Assembly (NCBI GenBank): GCA_965224745.1
Contig: CBDCZY010000008.1
Coordinates: 1-15,741 of the forward strand
DNA: 15,741 nucleotides
Reading direction: 5' to 3'
From: CBDCZY01 sp965224745
GTDB lineage: Bacteria; Pseudomonadota; Gammaproteobacteria; Methylococcales; Methylomonadaceae
This document shows, piece after piece, positions 12,945-15,741 of this stretch. The notes below the pieces were generated by a model. The model made no database searches, had not been told where the DNA came from, and was given only the letters and a program-made list of their open reading frames with translations. A program made the translations under genes and the position numbers. The first letter of the stretch is position 1. The number at the start of each line of letters is the position of its first letter.

Positions 12945-14004
12945 CCCGTTTTTACTGTTTGGTGTGAGTTTCGCTATTGCAAATAGCTTTTTGCTGAACA
13001 GCCCGATTAATGCATCCGGCTTCTATTTTTTAATCCGTTTTCCGCAAATGCATGGATTTTCATTGCGATCATCCATAAAGCCCCCTTTTTTTATCAATGC
13101 CCCCCTTTTTCAGAGCAGGTAATAGCCTTGGCCCATTATAGGCTACTTGTGCCATTGCCTGAGAGTGATTAAATGCTACATAATCAATAAATGCCTCCAG
13201 CGCTTAAGTCGGCACCAACGCTTGGCTGTCTGTTTTTAGCCTGAGTACTTCGACAATGGGAATTCGGGTTCGGCTCACCTGCATTGTTCCACCACAGCAG
13301 GTGCAGGCCCCTGGGGTCGCTGTCGAAGGCCTATTTTTTCCAGCATTTTTTTGGGGTCAAGTTTGCCCAGGGTTAGCAGAATGCTGATCATTTTCTTACT
13401 GTTAGGATGCAAAAATCCAAAATTTCTGGCACGGCGAAATCCCGTTGGCAAAACAGGCTGCAGAACCAGCCATAAAAATTTGGCGCCGGTTTCTGTTCGG
13501 GTTTCCCAACGCTTAGTGTCACTGTTCTGATAGCGAAACGTCACCTTGCCATTGCTGACAGATAAAATATCCTTCTCGCGGATGACCCCACGATAAAGAT
13601 AGCGCCCCAGATAGACCAGTGCCTTGCCGCCTGAGCCTACTTTCTTACAATTGACAATCCATTTTTGCGGAATAGATTTAGGCAAAATCAAGTTTTCTTT
13701 GGCCAGTTTCGACAGCAGTTTACCCCGAAAGACCTTGGCGAGGGCTTTGTGATTAAACAGGTACTTGCCGTGTTTGGTGCGTGTCAGTTTATTGAGTCGG
13801 TCAACCACTGTCGCAGGCATCACGGTATGGATATGCGGATGATAATCCAGATGTCGGGCATGGGTGTGCAAAACGGCAATCATCCCGGGATCCCCCTTAA
13901 TTTTTTGTCATTGCGACTGAAGGATTGTAGGGTTTCCCAGACACCATCAAACATCAGCCGGTAAACAAGTTTTTGATGGTTTTTGGCCAGAGATCTCAGC
14001 TGCG
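12945..14004 (-). mobile_element. IS91-like element, copy 2, truncated by IS21-family insertion
   Basis: The same oriIS end again lies directly after CAAG (12941-12944), three bases past the attC core site. The 259 bases from 12945 to 13203 hold no gene. The element is cut at 14004 in the N-terminal third of the transposase; the recombinase fragment and ter end seen in copy 1 are not present in the window. It could not move by itself. Confidence 0.75.
13204..14004 (-). pseudogene. IS91-family transposase fragment, copy 2
   Basis: This piece carries the HUH motif HPHIH, the Y2 motif YLGRYLYRG and, in another frame, the C-terminal ACTCCGGTM with stop at 13204. The same two frameshifts as in the first copy are present (around 13314-13317 and 13891-13906). 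The zinc ribbon is lost, because IS21 is inserted upstream of AQLRSLAKN. The frame from 13883 to 13275 is the only sizeable open part. Confidence 0.85.
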
Positions 14005-14055
14005 TGTCAACACCAACCGAAAACTGAGCCAGCCCACCAACTGAAAAGTGAGCCA

Positions 14056-14829
14056 CTAATTTTCAGACTGATCCATTAAACCAGCTTGTTTTTTTTCTTT
14101 AATCCGATAACTCTCTCCTTTTATTTGTAAAATATGTGAATGATGTAATACTCGATCTAATAAAGCAGAAGTCAAAGCAGTATCATCAGCAAAGACTTTT
14201 CCCCACTGACCAAAGGGCAAGTTACTGGTTAAAATAACCGAGCCTTTTTCATAGCGCTTAGCAATCACTTCAAACAGTAATTTTGATTCTTGTGCGCTAA
14301 ACGGTAAAAACCCTATTTCATCAATAATCAGTAATTTAGGCGCCATCACGCTACGCTGCATGACCGATTTATATTTGTCTTGGCGTTGTGCTGTTGTCAA
14401 TTGCAAGATTATATCGGATGCACTGATAAACCGTGTTTTCAGACTGGCTTGTACCGCTTTATACTCTAATGCACTGGCAATATGAGTTTTACCCACACCG
14501 GAGGGACCCAGTAATATGACGTTCTCTTTCCGTTCAATAAAGGCCAAAGTAGCCAAGTGATCCACCATTTTCTTAGGCACTCCTTTGGCAAACATAAAGT
14601 CAAATTCATCCAATGTTTTTAATGATGGGAATCCAGCCATGCGTGTAAACATAGCCTGCTTGCGTTGCTGCCTAATTTGCATTTCAGCCTGCAGTGTTTT
14701 TTCTAAAAAATGCAGATAATCCCACTCTTCTTTAGCGGCTTGCTGAGCTAGCGAAATAGTCTGTGTTTCAATGCCGGTCAGTTGCAGTTGTATCGCCAGT
14801 TCAGCGATGCGTTCTACTTGAAGGTTCAT
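14056..14829 (-). CDS. istB: IstB-type AAA+ ATPase, IS21 transposition helper
   Basis: 257 aa. The N-terminal helical region (residues 1-90) binds DNA or the transposase in this family. The AAA+ core has Walker A GPSGVGKTH (around 108-116), Walker B LLIIDEIGFLP, the SNLPFGQW sensor region and LLDRVLHHSH. IstB assembles on target DNA, bends it and licenses IstA to integrate; it resembles DnaA/DnaC-type loaders. The start overlaps the istA stop by four bases (ATGA, 14826-14829), so translation is coupled. It is full length and shows no damage. Confidence 0.95.
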   Translation of the reverse strand: MNLQVERIAELAIQLQLTGIETQTISLAQQAAKEEWDYLHFLEKTLQAEMQIRQQRKQAMFTRMAGFPSLKTLDEFDFMFAKGVPKKMVDHLATLAFIERKENVILLGPSGVGKTHIASALEYKAVQASLKTRFISASDIILQLTTAQRQDKYKSVMQRSVMAPKLLIIDEIGFLPFSAQESKLLFEVIAKRYEKGSVILTSNLPFGQWGKVFADDTALTSALLDRVLHHSHILQIKGESYRIKEKKQAGLMDQSEN

Positions 14830-15741
14830 CCTACCTCCAGCAATTGTTCATAAAGAGTCAGTTCATGGTGTAACGGTCTGTCATCACCCGCTGTTGCTTC
14901 TAATTCTGCCTTGTGATTGATTTCGGGTTGAGGTAAGGCGGGTAATAGTTTAGGCGGCAAGCTTTGTAAATAAGGTCGCTCTTGAATAAGTTTATCTGCA
15001 GGCTTTTCTTTAAGGGTGTCATGAATACGTTGATTGGCGACAGTATCGAGCCACTGCTGACACTCTATATTGGCTGTTTCAATATCCAGACTCAACTCAG
15101 AAGCACTTAATTTAGTCGACAAAGGGCGATAAAAGTTATCTCTGACATAGCGAACCATCCGTTCGACTTTTCCTTTGGTTTGAGGTCTATAGGGTTTGCA
15201 TAATTTAGGAATGAAGCCCATTGTTTTACTGAATTGATAGAAGGGTTGGTGAAGCTTATGCTTTCCTTCACCATAGGCATCTCGCTCAATGACGACCGTC
15301 TTCATATTGTCATACCAGACTTGTTGTGGAATACCTTGGAAATAGACAAAAGCCAGACGGTGGCACTGTTCCAATGTGTCATAGCGCATGTTGTCAGTCA
15401 TCACGACAAACAAAGCGCGGCTATAACCCAAGACGGCAACAAAAGCATGCAAGGGTGTTTTACCGCCTCGCATTTGCCCCCAGGGCTAATTTGTTCTAGC
15501 CGGTAAGTTATTGATTTATTTTTAATATCATTCACGGAAATTTTATATCATATTGAAAATAAAAGATATTTTATATGACATTGTTAATTCATTCAGATGA
15601 TAGGTCTATGCTCCTGAATTTAAGGCTTTGCTCGATAGAACAAATTAGCCCTGCATTTGCCCCCAATCCACTTGCATTTGTTTACCTGCTGGTGTCTCAA
15701 AGCGTTTGACAGGTTCGGGCTCTGGTTTCCCTCTATAGCCA
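14826..15741 (-). pseudogene. istA: IstA transposase, split by a MITE; N-terminus outside the window
   Basis: From the right edge inward the protein reads GYRGKPEPEPVKRFETPAGK and QMQVDWGQM. There the MITE (15481-15653) with its duplication CATTTGCCCC interrupts it. It continues as RGGKTPLHAFVAVLGYSRAL, with D in WYDNMKTVV and E in KGKVERMVRYVRDN. The DDE residues are thus the D of VDWG, this second D and this E. Removing the MITE and one 10-bp duplication restores the frame exactly. The C-terminal part (14826-15473) alone lacks the first catalytic aspartate and cannot work, so this IS21 copy is disabled unless helped in trans. Confidence 0.93.
15481..15653. mobile_element. 173-bp MITE, copy 2
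   Basis: Same orientation as, and identical sequence to, copy 1. It is flanked by the 10-bp duplication CATTTGCCCC (15471-15480 and 15654-15663). It lies in the istA coding region, just after the codon for the first catalytic aspartate. Lack of any difference between the copies points to recent activity. Confidence 0.92.

Larger units (their letters stand above)
12881..14004. repeat. 1124-bp direct repeat, copy 2
   Basis: Identical by eye to 2960-4083. It starts inside the attC left core site and ends where the IS21-family element begins (14005). Confidence 0.9.
14005..15741 (-). mobile_element. IS21-family insertion sequence, right part outside the window
   Basis: The left end begins TGTCAACACC at 14005, abutting the interrupted IS91-like transposase. 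It contains two near-identical 19-base repeats, CCAACCGAAAACTGAGCCA (14013-14031) and CCAACTGAAAAGTGAGCCA (14037-14055). Such tandem end repeats are the transposase-binding sites of IS21. The genes istB and istA follow on the minus strand. The other end and the target duplication are beyond 15741. Confidence 0.87.

Noticed and set aside
1..15741. CRISPR array, tRNA or rRNA
   Set aside because: No regularly spaced short repeats, cloverleaf or rRNA-like stretch was seen.

Overview
The window is a stretch of integron gene-cassette array that has been heavily invaded by mobile DNA. Four attC recombination sites and half of a fifth can be read directly, as inverted repeats bounded by 7-base core sites. 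They lie on the same strand as, and directly after, small AT-rich cassette genes: a VapC toxin, an unnamed two-gene cassette, a HigB2/HigA2-type pair and a BrnT/BrnA pair. A long cassette array rich in toxin-antitoxin pairs, with VCR-like attC sites, points to a sedentary chromosomal integron of a gammaproteobacterium (Vibrio, Shewanella and their environmental relatives). The species cannot be told. No integrase gene is in the window; by cassette polarity it should lie to the left.

Layout: 1-380 vapC (5' end cut off by the window edge), attC 384-493. 528-2952 is a two-gene cassette: a membrane protein with a frameshift, and a partner split by a 173-bp MITE (1330-1502) and an IS3-family element (1523-2758). 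attC 2958-3020 follows. 3024 to about 4648 is an IS91-like rolling-circle element with a damaged transposase and a tyrosine-recombinase remnant. 4649-4692 is the right half of another attC. 4714-5363 is higBA with its promoter, followed by attC 5358-5484. 5485-12243 is a group II intron in the core site of that attC. 12268-12871 is brnTA with its promoter, followed by attC 12879-12941. 12945-14004 is a second IS91-like copy, cut by an IS21-family element (14005 to the right edge) whose istA gene carries a second, identical MITE (15481-15653).

The main discovery is the nested structure between higBA and brnTA. The outer group II intron has its reverse transcriptase (RT) gene split inside the YADD active-site region by a second, RmInt1-like group II intron (6831-9968). 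This is a bacterial twintron. The inner intron's own RT gene is split by an IS3-family element (8211-9474, 3-bp target duplication GTG). The outer RT is split again by an IS1380-family element (10342-11997, 5-bp target duplication TATTA). Removing each insertion on paper restores both RT frames exactly, to 420 and 426 aa, and both introns keep a 34-nt domain V. This fixes four layers of insertion and most of their order.

The toxin-antitoxin cassettes appear to be free-standing units with their own promoters and operators, and they may stabilise the array. attC sites seem to attract insertions: the outer intron sits inside an attC core site, and both IS91-like copies begin three bases after an identical attC.
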